Source: Nitrospirota bacterium
GTDB taxonomy: Bacteria > Nitrospirota > Thermodesulfovibrionia > UBA6902 > BMS3Bbin08
NCBI GenBank assembly: GCA_016208845.1
Contig: JACQXH010000277.1
Span: 1 to 5,031 of the forward strand
Direction: 5' to 3'
DNA: 5,031 nucleotides
Shown in pieces: positions 4,979 through 5,031 of this stretch; within the stretch, counting starts at the first letter, position 1, and the number at the start of each line of letters is the position of its first letter. Position numbers and translations under genes: made by a program. The notes under the pieces are model-generated. The model had not been told where the DNA came from, ran no database searches, and worked only from the letters and a program-made list of their open reading frames with translations.

Positions 4979-5031
4979 CTCTTCCGAAAAAACGGCCTCA
5001 CCAAATGCGCCGGGATCGATTATCTTGAGCA
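4976..5031 (-). CDS. C-terminal end of an unidentified protein (partial)
   Basis: The last bases of the window, read on the - strand, give LKIIDPGAFGEAVFSEE followed by TAG at 4976-4978. The codons and composition look like genuine coding sequence, and the other two frames of the strand have stops. The rest of the gene lies beyond the window. Seventeen residues are too few to assign a family. The stop codon is part of the inverted repeat at 4913-4978. Confidence 0.45.
   Translation of the reverse strand, partial: LKIIDPGAFGEAVFSEE

Noticed and set aside
1..5031. CRISPR arrays, tRNA or rRNA genes, insertion sequences
   Set aside because: No regularly spaced repeats, cloverleaf patterns, conserved rRNA stretches or transposase motifs were found on either strand.

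Overview
The window reads as chromosomal DNA of moderate G+C from an anaerobe-like, probably Gram-negative bacterium. Nitrospirota or a Desulfobacterota-type lineage is my impression from the gene mix (class 1B-like PyrD, a DUF62 SAM hydrolase, a B12-binding radical SAM enzyme, a YgiT-type zinc-finger antitoxin). No single sequence here proves the taxonomy.

Left block (1-2007, + strand): the 3' end of pyrD overlaps a complete SAM hydrolase (DUF62) by 7 nt. One base later follows a GT-B glycosyltransferase-like gene. The three look like one co-transcribed, translationally coupled run. The glycosyltransferase carries a C7 tract in its first codons and lacks the usual donor-site glutamate.

Middle (2009-3592, - strand): a full-length cobalamin-binding-domain radical SAM enzyme converges on the glycosyltransferase with one base between the stop codons, leaving no room for a terminator. 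Its substrate cannot be read from sequence.

Right part (3593-5031) is gene-poor and decayed. After an AT-rich spacer with a small GC-rich compound repeat comes a toxin-antitoxin remnant: an extended -10 promoter, a DUF4258 toxin gene broken by an in-frame TAA (and probably a one-base frameshift just after the start), and an intact 80-aa MqsA/YgiT-type antitoxin coupled by an ATGA overlap. Next is an excellent sigma-70 promoter (TTGACA/TATAAT) whose 16-bp spacer contains a G7 run, driving a tiny reading frame that appears frameshifted. At the right edge, a - strand gene ends inside one arm of a 17-bp inverted repeat. The loop of this repeat holds a Shine-Dalgarno and ATG for a 45-codon - strand frame.

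I do not see a clearly new multi-gene system. The strongest leads are the toxin-dead, antitoxin-alive locus, the two G/C heptamer tracts at positions where slippage would switch expression, and the unexplained stem-loop with a start site in its loop.
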